Shown piece after piece: positions 36,145-45,156 of a DNA stretch of 64,000 nt (position 1 is the first letter of the stretch; the number at the start of each line of letters is the position of its first letter). The notes under the pieces are model-generated. The model saw only the letters and a program-made list of their open reading frames with translations. It did no database searches and was not told where the DNA came from. The position numbers and the translations under genes are program-made. The stretch is from Nostoc edaphicum CCNP1411 (GTDB taxonomy: Bacteria > Cyanobacteriota > Cyanobacteriia > Cyanobacteriales > Nostocaceae), in NCBI RefSeq assembly GCF_014023275.1, contig NZ_CP054698.1:1-64000 (forward strand), in the 5' to 3' direction.

Positions 36145-37296
36145 ATGGCAAAAATTATCGTATGCGGTCAGAACCACATCAGAACCCCTAACTTACCGCG
36201 TAACTCCAGGCATACACTAATCCAACTCAAATCTTTTCCTACAGGCAGATATCCTATAGAAAAACTTTGGTATCCTTTAGCAAGCTTTATGCCTTGGCAA
36301 CCTTTATGGGAAAAATACCAGGCTATTCATTCTTTCAACAGAATTTTATATACAAATAAACCTTGGTTTCTCACCTTTGAGGATCATCGGGTTTTATATA
36401 GAAATCCTAAAAATAAACAAGAGGCAGTAATTTATGACTTATTAAACAATCGTTTAGCGTTAGACAATTGTCAAAAACTGATAGCCATGTCAGATTATGC
36501 AAAGTTGAGATTTATTAACCGGATAAAAGGCTGGAAAATAGAAGAAAAATTAAGTAATAAATTGGATATAATTCATCCAAATTTTACTACCAGAGTTGAT
36601 CAACCTAAAACTTATCAACCAGACCAAAATTTACAGCTTGTTTTCGTCGGGCATCACATTGCTAGAAAAGGTGGAGTTGTTGCTTTAAGGTTAGCAAAGA
36701 AAGCTGAAAAATTAGGTTTACCTCTTACCATCCATATCATATCAGGACTGGGGCATGGTTCAGGAGTACCTACAGATTTTCCTGATACCACCAAATATTT
36801 GGAAGATTTAAAGTTACTGGATTTAAATAACGTTGTTTTTCACAAATATATCCCTAATAATAAAGTTCTTGAGTTACTATCGCAAAGCCATTTTCAATTA
36901 ATGGCTACGCTACACGATACTTATGGCTTTAGCATCATCGAAGGATTTTCTGTTGCCACCCCTGTAATTACAACAAATGTATGCGCCTTGCCAGAGTTTG
37001 TCCGTCACGATGAAAATGGTTATATTTTAGAATTACCAATTAATGAAATTAGGCACTGGAGTAATTGGCTGCACGGTGAAAAAACTAAAACTAATGAATA
37101 TTGGCAAATTCTGAATAGTACTTACGATTATTTGGCAGAGGAAGCATTGCAACAAATAATCCAATTTCTTGATAGAAATGATAAACGAGAACATTATGAA
37201 TTTTTAAGTGCAGGAGCATTAGCTCAAGTACAAATTGTGCATAACTCCGAAAAGCAAAATGAGTTCTTTGATAATCTCTATGCAGCAGCAGTATGA
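36145..37296 (+). CDS. Glycosyltransferase family 4 protein
   Basis: 383 residues starting 11 bp after hpsL. The C-terminal half is GT-B: LQLVFVGHHIARKGG opens the nucleotide-binding domain and TYGFSIIEGFSVATPVITTN carries the E-x7-type donor site (E-G-F-S-V-A-T-P). The N-terminal half lacks obvious GT4 motifs. Tight spacing implies co-transcription with hpsL. Donor sugar is unknown. A MITE with GAGGATGTTTGAAAAGT ends lies right behind it. Confidence 0.8.
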   Translation: MAKIIVCGQNHIRTPNLPRNSRHTLIQLKSFPTGRYPIEKLWYPLASFMPWQPLWEKYQAIHSFNRILYTNKPWFLTFEDHRVLYRNPKNKQEAVIYDLLNNRLALDNCQKLIAMSDYAKLRFINRIKGWKIEEKLSNKLDIIHPNFTTRVDQPKTYQPDQNLQLVFVGHHIARKGGVVALRLAKKAEKLGLPLTIHIISGLGHGSGVPTDFPDTTKYLEDLKLLDLNNVVFHKYIPNNKVLELLSQSHFQLMATLHDTYGFSIIEGFSVATPVITTNVCALPEFVRHDENGYILELPINEIRHWSNWLHGEKTKTNEYWQILNSTYDYLAEEALQQIIQFLDRNDKREHYEFLSAGALAQVQIVHNSEKQNEFFDNLYAAAV

Positions 37297-37305
37297 AGAG
37301 TTCTG

Positions 37306-37473
37306 TTAGAGGATGTTTGAAAAGTCCTCTTGTCGGTATCAAAAATTTTAGATCCCCCTAAATCCCCCTTAAAAAGGGGGACTTTGATTCCGGTTCTCCC
37401 CTTTTTAAGGGGGGCTAGGGGGGATCTAAAAGTGCCTAAAGTCACAGTGAAACACTTTTCAAACAACCTCTTA
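37306..37473. mobile_element. MITE with GAGGATGTTTGAAAAGT ends (copy 2)
   Basis: TTAGAGGATGTTTGAAAAGT at the left and ACTTTTCAAACAACCTCTTA at the right are inverted copies, as at 15568-16029. The inner stem is TTTAGATCCCCCTAAATCCC with its complement. At 168 bp it codes for nothing. No clear target duplication was seen. Confidence 0.7.
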
Positions 37474-37651
37474 GGGGTAGTGGGGCGTTGAGCCAGTGCT
37501 GAGTTTGGTAAACAATTGATTGAATGTAATTGAAAAAGAATTCATAACTCAGAATTCTTTTTCGATAAAAGCAATGGTAGCTTACTGAATTTCATGAAAA
37601 TTAATTTTTACAAGGCTAATATAGAAGTAGTAAAATTACTTAATAGAAATC

Positions 37652-38632
37652 ATGAATAATTGGCCATTAATTACTGTAGTAATCCCGACCTACGGACGGG
37701 AGGAAGCACTACGAGATAGCGTTGTGGATGTCTTAAAACAGGACTATCCAAATTTTGAAGTTTTAGTTGTAGACCAAACCGCAAAACACCAACCAGAAAT
37801 TCAAGCTTACTTAGAAGAGATGGCGGAGGCAGGTAAAATTAAATGGTTGCGTTTGAATTGGGCGAGTTTGCCAGGGGCGCGTAATTATGCTGTCCGGCGG
37901 TCATCTGGTGAAATAATATTATTTATTGATGATGATGTTCAGCTAACCCCTGGATTGTTAGCAGCCCATGCAAAAAATTATTTCCAAAATCCAGAAGTGG
38001 GGGCTGTCGCCGGTCGGGTATTTGACAGAATGAAATTGGGTGATTCTGGGGGAGATTTAGAGATTGAATATCTGCCTCCCCAAGCTATGGACCCAGGAAT
38101 TGCTTGGTATCATATTGATTTAGTACATACCATCAAACCCCAGCAAGTGCTGACAGCGAGGGGTTGCAATATGTCTTTTCGCAGCGAAATTTTTACTAAG
38201 TATGGGCTGAGATTTGATGAGAGGTTTCGCGGTAGTGCAGTACGCGAAGAGTCAGATTTTTGTTTGCGGGTGAGGCAGACAGGATATAAGATTTGGTACG
38301 ACCCAGAAGCCCATTTGGTGCATTTAGGCGAAGAAACAGGGGGTTGTCATGATATTAGTATGCGATCGCTAAAATATCAACTCACCTTTTACCACAACCA
38401 TTTTTTACTAGGGCTGAAAAACCTCACTGCGACTCAAGCTTTACGCCTATACGCCCGTTTATTTGATTGTCACGTCCTAGGACGCCCACCTTGTCACAAA
38501 AGCGGTTCCCCCATCAAAATTGCCACTCGCGCTATTTTCTACATTTTAGGTTTTTTCAAAGCCTTGGGTACTGTTATCCAATCAACATGGAACGATGGTC
38601 AAATTTACAGCCGATTGGATAAACAAGTTTAG
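37652..38632 (+). CDS. hpsN: Glycosyltransferase HpsN-like (GT2)
   Basis: 326 residues. VVIPTYGREEALRDSVVDVL is the GT2 start, ILFIDDDVQLTPG the D-x-D metal site, and TARGCNMSFRSEIF with REESDFCLRVRQTGY the acceptor/catalytic segment. It is hydrophilic except for a short C-terminal hydrophobic patch (IFYILGFFKALG), which may be peripheral to the membrane. The name follows its place in an HpsL-containing cluster and its length; it is not proven. It starts 356 bp after the GT4 gene, beyond a MITE. Confidence 0.65.
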   Translation: MNNWPLITVVIPTYGREEALRDSVVDVLKQDYPNFEVLVVDQTAKHQPEIQAYLEEMAEAGKIKWLRLNWASLPGARNYAVRRSSGEIILFIDDDVQLTPGLLAAHAKNYFQNPEVGAVAGRVFDRMKLGDSGGDLEIEYLPPQAMDPGIAWYHIDLVHTIKPQQVLTARGCNMSFRSEIFTKYGLRFDERFRGSAVREESDFCLRVRQTGYKIWYDPEAHLVHLGEETGGCHDISMRSLKYQLTFYHNHFLLGLKNLTATQALRLYARLFDCHVLGRPPCHKSGSPIKIATRAIFYILGFFKALGTVIQSTWNDGQIYSRLDKQV

Positions 38633-38691
38633 TCATGGGTCATTTGTCATTTGTCATTGGTCGTTAGTCAATAACAAAGAATAAATTAAAA

Positions 38692-39867
38692 ATGAAAATT
38701 TTAGTTGCTAGTCACACTTATATCGTAGACCTCAACTGTGAAAAATTACGTGCTTTATCTCAACTAGAACCCGACATTGAAGTGACAGTTGTAGTCCCAA
38801 AGCGCTGGAAACCAGGTGGTGTGCAAAATAGAATTATTGAAACTGAATACCGCGATGAAGGCACATTTAGAATAGTTCCAGTTTCTAATTTTAGCCAAAA
38901 TCACCAGGGACTCCTTACCTTTGGTGCTGATTTGATCTCTTTGTTAAAACAATTTCGTCCCCAAATCATTCAGGTAGAACAAGGGTCTAGAGCCTTGGCT
39001 TATACTCAAATGATTACCTTAAATAAGCTATTAGGACTCAAGGCAAAAAATTTATTTTTTACCTGGTGGAATCTTCCATATAATCTGAAACCACCAATTG
39101 CTTTATTAGAAAAATATAACCTCAACCACAGCCACGGCATTATTTCTGGCAATCAGGATGGAGCAGAAGTTTTGCGACAACGAGGATATCAAGGTGCAAT
39201 TAAAGTCATGCCGCAACTGGGTGTAGATGAAAGTCTATTCACTCCCAAAGCCCAACCAGAATTAGCAGCTAAGTTAGGCATTGAAAAAGAAGATTTTGTG
39301 GTAGGTTTTGTTGGGCGTTTTGTACAAGAAAAGGGGTTGTTAACACTTTTAGAAGCCTTAATCAGTTTGAAAAATAAATCTTGGAAGTTATTGCTGCTGG
39401 GACGGGGAGAGTTACAAACTGAATTAATGAAAATAGCGTCAGAAAATAATATTAAAGAACGGTTAATTTTGGTAGAAAGTGTTCCTCATGACGAGGTTGC
39501 AAACTATATTAATTTAATGAGTACTTTGGTACTGCCTTCAGAAACAACTTACAAGTTTAAAACCTTAACTTCTGCTGGCTGGAAAGAACAATTTGGTCAT
39601 GTGCTAATTGAAGCAATGGCTTGCCAAGTGCCTGTGATTGGTTCTGATTCTGGTGAAATTCCCCATGTAATTGGCGATGCTGGTTTAGTATTTCCCGAAG
39701 GTGATGCTCAAGCCCTTGCTAATTGCTTAGTTCAATTAATAGATAAACCATATTTTGCTCACAGTCTGGGTGAAATGGGTTATCAAAAAGCAATGATTAA
39801 ATACACAAATAAAGCCTTAGCTAAACAGCAATTAGAGTTTTATCAAGAATTAGTTAATAGTCATTAG
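38692..39867 (+). CDS. hpsO: Glycosyltransferase HpsO-like (GT4)
   Basis: 391 residues of GT-B fold. VVGFVGRFVQEKGLLTLLEAL opens the C-terminal nucleotide-binding domain, and HVLIEAMACQVPVIGSDSGE has the GT4 E-x7-E motif. EKYNLNHSHGIISGNQDG lies at the acceptor cleft. It follows hpsN by 59 bp holding TCATTTG/TCATTGG heptamers. Naming follows the cluster and length. Confidence 0.65.
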   Translation: MKILVASHTYIVDLNCEKLRALSQLEPDIEVTVVVPKRWKPGGVQNRIIETEYRDEGTFRIVPVSNFSQNHQGLLTFGADLISLLKQFRPQIIQVEQGSRALAYTQMITLNKLLGLKAKNLFFTWWNLPYNLKPPIALLEKYNLNHSHGIISGNQDGAEVLRQRGYQGAIKVMPQLGVDESLFTPKAQPELAAKLGIEKEDFVVGFVGRFVQEKGLLTLLEALISLKNKSWKLLLLGRGELQTELMKIASENNIKERLILVESVPHDEVANYINLMSTLVLPSETTYKFKTLTSAGWKEQFGHVLIEAMACQVPVIGSDSGEIPHVIGDAGLVFPEGDAQALANCLVQLIDKPYFAHSLGEMGYQKAMIKYTNKALAKQQLEFYQELVNSH

Positions 39868-39970
39868 TCATTGGTCATTGGTCATTAGTGAATAACAAAA
39901 CAAATTACAAATAACAAAGGACAAAGGACAAATGACAAATGACAAATAACAAAGGACAAATGACAAAAAA
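39868..39970. repeat. STRR heptamers between hpsO and hpsP
   Basis: TCATTGG units are followed by tandem GACAAAT/GACAAAG/AACAAAG 7-mers (about 39909-39968) that run up to the hpsP start codon. The ribosome-binding purines of hpsP lie within the repeat. Confidence 0.85.
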
Positions 39971-41149
39971 ATGAAAATATTACAAATTGTTCCCTCAATT
40001 TCTCTGATTTACGGCGGCCCCAGTCAAATGGTACTAGGATTAGCTCCTGCGTTGGTAAAAGAGGGAGTAGAAGTTACAATTCTCACAACTGATAGTAATG
40101 GCGATAATGGTCAGATACCTCTCGATGTTCCTTTAAATCGCCCAATTAAACAAGATGGCTATGAAATAATTTATTTTCGTTGTGCGCCGTTTCGTCGCTA
40201 CAAATTTTCCCTAGATTTATTAAAATGGCTAAAACGTCATGCTCATGAGTTTGACATAGCACATATTCATGCTTTATTCTCACCAATAATTAGTGCTGCT
40301 GCGATTGTGTGTCGTCAGCAAAAGCTACCTTATATTTTCCGTCCTTTGGGTACTCTCGATCCGGCTGATTTAAAGAAAAAAAAGCAATTAAAACAGCTTT
40401 ATGTCGCAATTATAGAACGTCAAAACTTAGCGGGTGCGGCAGCAATTCATTTTACCAGCGATCAAGAAGCTAAAATATCAGAACGGTTTGGAGTATCTAC
40501 GCCAGATTTGGTGATTCCCTTGGGTGTAATTCCCCCTCAATCTTCTTTTAAAAATATATGTAGTCAGTTAGAAATACCAAAGGATGTGCCTTTAGTGCTG
40601 TTTATGTCACGAATTGATCCGAAAAAAGGGTTAAATTTGTTGATTCCGGCGCTAGAGAAGCTGTTAGGGGTTGGTTATAAGTTTCATTTTGTCTTAGCTG
40701 GGACAAATCCCCAAGATCCAGATTACGAACAAAAGATAATATCCCAAATTCAAAATTCACCACTGCGATCGCACACTACAATTACTGGCTTTGTCACTGG
40801 TGAACTCAAAGTTAGTTTACTACAAGCTGCTGATTTATTTGTCTTGCCTTCCTACTATGAAAATTTTGGGATTGCTGTAGCTGAAGCGATGGTAGCAGGT
40901 GTACCCGTTGTGATTTCTGATCAAGTGCATATTTGTCAACAGATTCGTGATAGTGAGTCGGGTTGGGTGGGTGCAACAGATGTCCAAGCATTGGTAGAGT
41001 TACTGCAAGAAGCTTTGCAAAATCCCGCAGAACGCCAACGACGGGGATTAAACGCCCAAAAATATGCCTTGGAAAATTTTAGCTGGGATGCGATCGCAAG
41101 GCAAACAATCCAAACCTACCAGGAAATTTTGGCGAACAAATTAATTTAA
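39971..41149 (+). CDS. hpsP: Glycosyltransferase HpsP-like (GT4)
   Basis: 392 residues. IVPSISLIYGGPSQMVLGL is a GT4 opening with the GGP loop. LFMSRIDPKKGLNLLIPAL begins the nucleotide-binding half, and ENFGIAVAEAMVAGVPVVIS carries the E-x7-type donor site. It is the last gene of the cluster; a repeat element starts 6 bp after its stop codon. Its name is inferred from position and size, and the sugar is not known. Confidence 0.65.
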   Translation: MKILQIVPSISLIYGGPSQMVLGLAPALVKEGVEVTILTTDSNGDNGQIPLDVPLNRPIKQDGYEIIYFRCAPFRRYKFSLDLLKWLKRHAHEFDIAHIHALFSPIISAAAIVCRQQKLPYIFRPLGTLDPADLKKKKQLKQLYVAIIERQNLAGAAAIHFTSDQEAKISERFGVSTPDLVIPLGVIPPQSSFKNICSQLEIPKDVPLVLFMSRIDPKKGLNLLIPALEKLLGVGYKFHFVLAGTNPQDPDYEQKIISQIQNSPLRSHTTITGFVTGELKVSLLQAADLFVLPSYYENFGIAVAEAMVAGVPVVISDQVHICQQIRDSESGWVGATDVQALVELLQEALQNPAERQRRGLNAQKYALENFSWDAIARQTIQTYQEILANKLI

Positions 41150-41154
41150 TAAGA

Positions 41155-41345
41155 AAGAATTCAGAATTCAGGAGTCAGAATTCAGGAGCGGAGCCGGAGA
41201 CGCTCCGCCTCCGGTCAGAATCAAAACGCTCTCTACGAGACGCTATGCGAACGCGGACTCGCTAATGCTGCACTATCCGCCAGTCATACAGAATACCTTT
41301 CCTGTATTCTGACGACTGACTCCTGAATTCTGTTCGATAAATCTA
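41155..41345. repeat. Dispersed element with GAATTCAGGAGTCAG-type ends (copy D)
   Basis: It starts AAGAATTCAGAATTCAGGAG and ends CTCCTGAATTCTGTTCGATA, like copies A and C. The interior holds CCGCCAGTCATACAGAATAC (shared with copy C) and a CGCTCTCTACGAGACGCTATG palindromic repeat. Confidence 0.6.
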
Positions 41346-41362
41346 ATGCCGATTAGCTAACC

Positions 41363-41506
41363 TGACTTTTCACGTTATGTGGAAAAGTCCACCAAAAACC
41401 TAACCCCCTAACCCCCTTCCCGACGCGGGAAGGGGGAAATTTCAAAGTCTCTCTCCTTTTAGGAGAGAGATTTAGAGAGAGGTTTTCCAGATGCCGTGAA
41501 AAGTCA
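41363..41506. mobile_element. 144-bp MITE, TGACTTTTCACG ends (copy 2)
   Basis: It is nearly identical, in inverted orientation, to the element at 27165-27307. Direct repeats GATTAGCTAAC at 41351-41361 and 41507-41517 flank it. It lies 2 bp from the stop codon of the nitronate monooxygenase-like gene, whose last codons lie in the duplication. Confidence 0.8.
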
Positions 41507-41508
41507 GA

Positions 41509-42588
41509 TTAGCTAACAAGTTCCCCAATTAATTCCGCAACAGACATCATACATTCGGCACGTCCAGCATTACTCCCAGCAAAAACTAGACCGTTTTCCA
41601 CATCACCACGAGCAGCTTTATCTAATGCCTGAATAATACAATAGGTTTCTTGATGATCTCGGCATTGACAAACCTCTAAGCAGTTAGCGATACAGCGCTT
41701 TTCTAAATCTGGAGAATGAGCGATCGCTTTTTCCACAAAAGTATTTTTTAATGCCCTTCCCGGCATTCCCACAGGAGAAGGTACAATTACCACATCTTCG
41801 GGACTGGCATCAAGATGAAACTCCTTGTAACGAATATCTGCATCACATTCATCGGTGGTAATGAAGCGAGTCCCCATTTGTACCCCTTTCGCCCCCAAAG
41901 CCAACATCCGATCAATATCAGCACGGTTCCAAACGCCACCTGCTGCAATCACTGGAATATCTGTACCCAGTTCCGAATGCAGATATTCCACCAATTCTGG
42001 AATTACTTGCTCCGCATTTAAGGCAACATTACCTAAATCTTGGTATTTTGCACCCAAATGTCCCCCCGCTGTATTCGGGTTCTCCACTACAAAGGCATCA
42101 GGTAAACGTCCATAATGACGTTCCCACTTCCGGCAAATCACCTTAGCAGCACGGGTACTGGAAATAATTGGCACTAGTGCCACATCTGGATAGCTCTCTG
42201 TATATTCAGGTAGATGCAATGGTAAGCCAGCACCAGAAATTACTAAATTAACACCATGTTCCACGGCTGTACGTACCAGAGTTTCATTATCTCGCGCTAC
42301 CACCATTGAGTTAATCCCAATCACCCCATTTGGACTGATTTGACGAGCTTTCTGGAGTTCATCAATTAACGCCAAGCGATTTGCTTCAAATAGCTGATGT
42401 TTTCGCTGTTTAATCGCAAAATAAGGAGAATTGAGTCCTAATCCCACGGCAGATACAATACCAATGCCACCTGCATTAGCCACAGCCCCAGCCAGATTTG
42501 CGCCAGAAATTCTGATTCCCATTCCTCCTTGAATAATCGGGTAGCGGGCAATATGTTTACCAATAAGTAGCGATGGAAGTGTTGTCAT
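41509..42588 (-). CDS. Nitronate monooxygenase-like FMN protein
   Basis: 359 residues. YPIIQGGMGIRISGANL, NAGGIGIVSA and LVISGAGLPLHL fit the TIM-barrel FMN-binding family of 2-nitropropane dioxygenase/nitronate monooxygenase and FabK. AGGHLGAK and LGAKGVQMGTRFI form the phosphate-binding and active-site segments. The C-terminal cysteines (KRCIANCLEVCQCRD) are an unusual cluster that could bind a metal or Fe-S; I cannot say. Natural substrate is unknown. Confidence 0.85.
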   Translation of the reverse strand: MTTLPSLLIGKHIARYPIIQGGMGIRISGANLAGAVANAGGIGIVSAVGLGLNSPYFAIKQRKHQLFEANRLALIDELQKARQISPNGVIGINSMVVARDNETLVRTAVEHGVNLVISGAGLPLHLPEYTESYPDVALVPIISSTRAAKVICRKWERHYGRLPDAFVVENPNTAGGHLGAKYQDLGNVALNAEQVIPELVEYLHSELGTDIPVIAAGGVWNRADIDRMLALGAKGVQMGTRFITTDECDADIRYKEFHLDASPEDVVIVPSPVGMPGRALKNTFVEKAIAHSPDLEKRCIANCLEVCQCRDHQETYCIIQALDKAARGDVENGLVFAGSNAGRAECMMSVAELIGELVS

Positions 42589-42817
42589 ATTTAATTTTTA
42601 ATTTCTTAACTATGGAGTTTTAAAAGTTACCAGCAGTTGAAGGAGGCAGGAGGAGCAAATCATCCGGGGATTCGACTCCTCCTGAATTGATGCCACTGTT
42701 GCGTTAGTTTCCCGCAGGGTACGAAAGTTCAGTGTGTGATGCGTCATTTTAGTGCCTTATCGCAAGCGAACATCTAAATGGCTGCTCATGGTGAATACCT
42801 TGTTGCTAAAAATGTTG

Positions 42818-43882
42818 TTATTTTTGAACAAAAGTCACATTCGTCCAATCGTGAGGCTGGAGAAAAATTTCGGTGAGCCGTGCTTCGGGTGTACCTGGTT
42901 CTGGCTCATAGCAATATTCCCAGCGTGCTAGAGGTGGTAGAGACATCAGTATGGATTCTGTTCTACCATTGGTTTGCAGACCGAAAACCGTTCCTCGGTC
43001 ATACACCAGATTAAACTCTGCGTAACGACCCCGACGGTACAGTTGGAACTGACGTTGGCGATCGCCATATTCTATTTCTTGCCGTTGTTCTACAATGGGC
43101 AAATAGGCAGGTAAAAATGCTTGACCGCAAGACTGAACAAAGGCAAAGATATCTTCCCAGTTACGAGATACCGTTCCTACTTGCTGACTGTAGAGTGCTG
43201 CTGGACTATCTGTTTGATCGCCTACATAAAGCTTGCCGCTAGCATCCTGATAGTCAAAGAAGATGCCGCCAATGCCTCGCTGTTCTTGACGATGTTTTAA
43301 GTAGAAGTATTCATCACACCAGCGTTTAAAGGTTGGATAATATTCTGGATGGTGGACATCACAGGCATTTTTGAGCGTCTGATGAAAGTGAACTGCATCT
43401 TCTGCAAAGGGGTAGTATGGCGTTAAATCAGCCCCACCACCAAACCACCAAATCGGGCCTGCCTGAAAGTAGCGGTAGTTCAGATGCACTGTTGGTACGT
43501 AGGGATTACGGGGATGCAACACCATTGAGGTTCCTGTGGCAAAAAATTCATGTCCTGCGGCTTCTGGCCGTTGAGCCAAAATTGCCGGCGGTAGACTACT
43601 TCCCCAAACTGCCGAAAAGTTTACACCACCCTGTTCAAACACCCGCCCTTCTCGAATCACGCGAGTACGCCCTTCTCCACCTTCTGCTCGTTCCCAGTAG
43701 TCTTCTTGAAAGCGTGCTTTTCCATCAAGTTGCTCTAAGGCTGTGCAAATTTCATCTTGTAAATTCTGCATGAATTGCTGCGATCGCTCCCGTGAATCCT
43801 GGGGTATTGTGTTGGTAGGTGATGCCAGCAATGTTGTGTGATTTCTAGATTCTTGCAGAGAATTATCGGAATGACGACCCAT
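42818..43882 (-). CDS. hemF: Oxygen-dependent coproporphyrinogen III oxidase
   Basis: 354 residues. [42 protein letters not shown] and [12 protein letters not shown] are HemF hallmark blocks. It decarboxylates coproporphyrinogen III to protoporphyrinogen IX using O2, supplying heme and chlorophyll. The N-terminal 30 residues ([15 protein letters not shown]) are a species-specific tail. Upstream lies a 250-bp gap with an ACCAAATTTATAATTTGGT-type palindrome (about 44015-44035). Confidence 0.95.
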   Translation of the reverse strand: MGRHSDNSLQESRNHTTLLASPTNTIPQDSRERSQQFMQNLQDEICTALEQLDGKARFQEDYWERAEGGEGRTRVIREGRVFEQGGVNFSAVWGSSLPPAILAQRPEAAGHEFFATGTSMVLHPRNPYVPTVHLNYRYFQAGPIWWFGGGADLTPYYPFAEDAVHFHQTLKNACDVHHPEYYPTFKRWCDEYFYLKHRQEQRGIGGIFFDYQDASGKLYVGDQTDSPAALYSQQVGTVSRNWEDIFAFVQSCGQAFLPAYLPIVEQRQEIEYGDRQRQFQLYRRGRYAEFNLVYDRGTVFGLQTNGRTESILMSLPPLARWEYCYEPEPGTPEARLTEIFLQPHDWTNVTFVQK

Positions 43883-44135
43883 GTTAAAACCTCTGAAACT
43901 TTCAGTTAAATTAATTTAATAGCTATATAACCATAAAGCAATAAAAAGATTTTATCTAGAGAATTTTCAAAACTTAACGCTTCGTGGATTCAACACCGTA
44001 CTTAATTGGGGCCACCAAATTTATAATTTGGTAGGGGGTCTTAAACCCAAGTTCGCTCTGGTCACGAGCTTCAGCGCAGGAATCAGAATTCCCTTCTGCC
44101 AACTGAGCCTCCTGCCCTCTGCCTTTCTTGATAAC

Positions 44136-44849
44136 TCAATCATGAACAGTACCATCAGGCATGATTGCTCCCTGGAGATCGGTATTTGTGAGAATTGCCC
44201 CTGTTAAGTCTGCACCTTGCAGATTTGCTTTTCGCAGAATGGCACTATCTAGATTTGCATAACTCAAGTCTGCACCTTGCAAACTAGCCTCACTTAAATC
44301 CGCCGCTAAGTTACCCCACTGTATTGTTTTAGACAGATTAGCGCGACATAATTTTGCTTTATCTAAGTTGGCATGATGCATAGAAACAGCTCTGAGGTCA
44401 GCATAACTTAAATCTGCCCAACTCAAAACCACATATCCCAAATCTGTACGCTGGTCAGAACTGGGGCGTAAGTCTGCTTGAAATAACAGAGAACGAGATA
44501 AATTTGCACCATGCAAATTAGCACCACATAAACTAGCTTTGATTAAATTTGTTTCTTCTAAGCGTGTCTTGATTAATTTTGCCCCCGTTAAATCAGCTTC
44601 TCGGAGAACAGCACGATATAAGTCTGCTTCACTCAAATCTATGCCCCAAAGGATAGATTCACTCAAGTCTGCTTCGTGTAAGCAAGCTCGGCTAAGATTA
44701 GTTCTACCAAGTCGTGTTTGACGTAAATCAGCATAGCTAAAATCTGCGCCTATGAGGTTGGCATTTGTTAATTCGGCTTCTTGCAGATTTAGTCTTTGAA
44801 AGTTTCTTGCTCCAGCAGCATAAGATTTAAGAATTTCATTTATATCCAT
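44136..44849 (-). CDS. Pentapeptide-repeat protein
   Basis: 237 residues. From residue 18 it is built almost entirely of A(D/N)LXX repeats (for example ADLSESILWGIDLSEADLYR), which fold as a right-handed quadrilateral beta-helix. There is no signal peptide, membrane helix or fused domain, so it is probably cytosolic. Such proteins are numerous in Nostoc and mostly have no known function; some mimic DNA. Confidence 0.9.
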   Translation of the reverse strand: MDINEILKSYAAGARNFQRLNLQEAELTNANLIGADFSYADLRQTRLGRTNLSRACLHEADLSESILWGIDLSEADLYRAVLREADLTGAKLIKTRLEETNLIKASLCGANLHGANLSRSLLFQADLRPSSDQRTDLGYVVLSWADLSYADLRAVSMHHANLDKAKLCRANLSKTIQWGNLAADLSEASLQGADLSYANLDSAILRKANLQGADLTGAILTNTDLQGAIMPDGTVHD

Positions 44850-44880
44850 ATTAAAAATTTTAAGTTCAGGAGAGGGTATT

Positions 44881-45146
44881 TCATGCGATCGCAGTGTGAT
44901 TCTTCATACGGGGTTTTATGATGCCGTTGGTTAATGCAAGCAAAAAATAACCAAAAGTTCTCTGAAGTCTATTAGCTGGAACAAATTCAGCTAAGTACGC
45001 ACCGAAAATTGTTCCTACAATAGCAACCACAATGAAAGACAACCTTATCAAGTTCCAATTTAAAGAAAGATATTGATCAAAATCTATAGCAAGCTTTGGT
45101 AAAAAATGAGACTTACCCCGATTAATGACGAATGTCAGTATACAGC
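44881..45146 (-). pseudogene. C-terminal remnant of a TauE/SafE sulfite exporter-like permease
   Basis: About 85 codons end at a TGA at 44881-44883. SFIVVAIVGTIFGAYLAEF and PANRLQRTFGYFLLALTN are the last two helices and signature loop of TauE/SafE (PF01925). No start codon or N-terminal half is present, and a stop lies just upstream of the fragment. It sits between the pentapeptide protein and the phosphotransferase. Confidence 0.65.
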
Positions 45147-45156
45147 TTAACTATGA

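Noticed and set aside
39909..39968. Tandem GACAAAT repeats as a regulatory array
   Set aside because: A simple heptamer repeat of the same genome-wide type; no evidence of protein binding.
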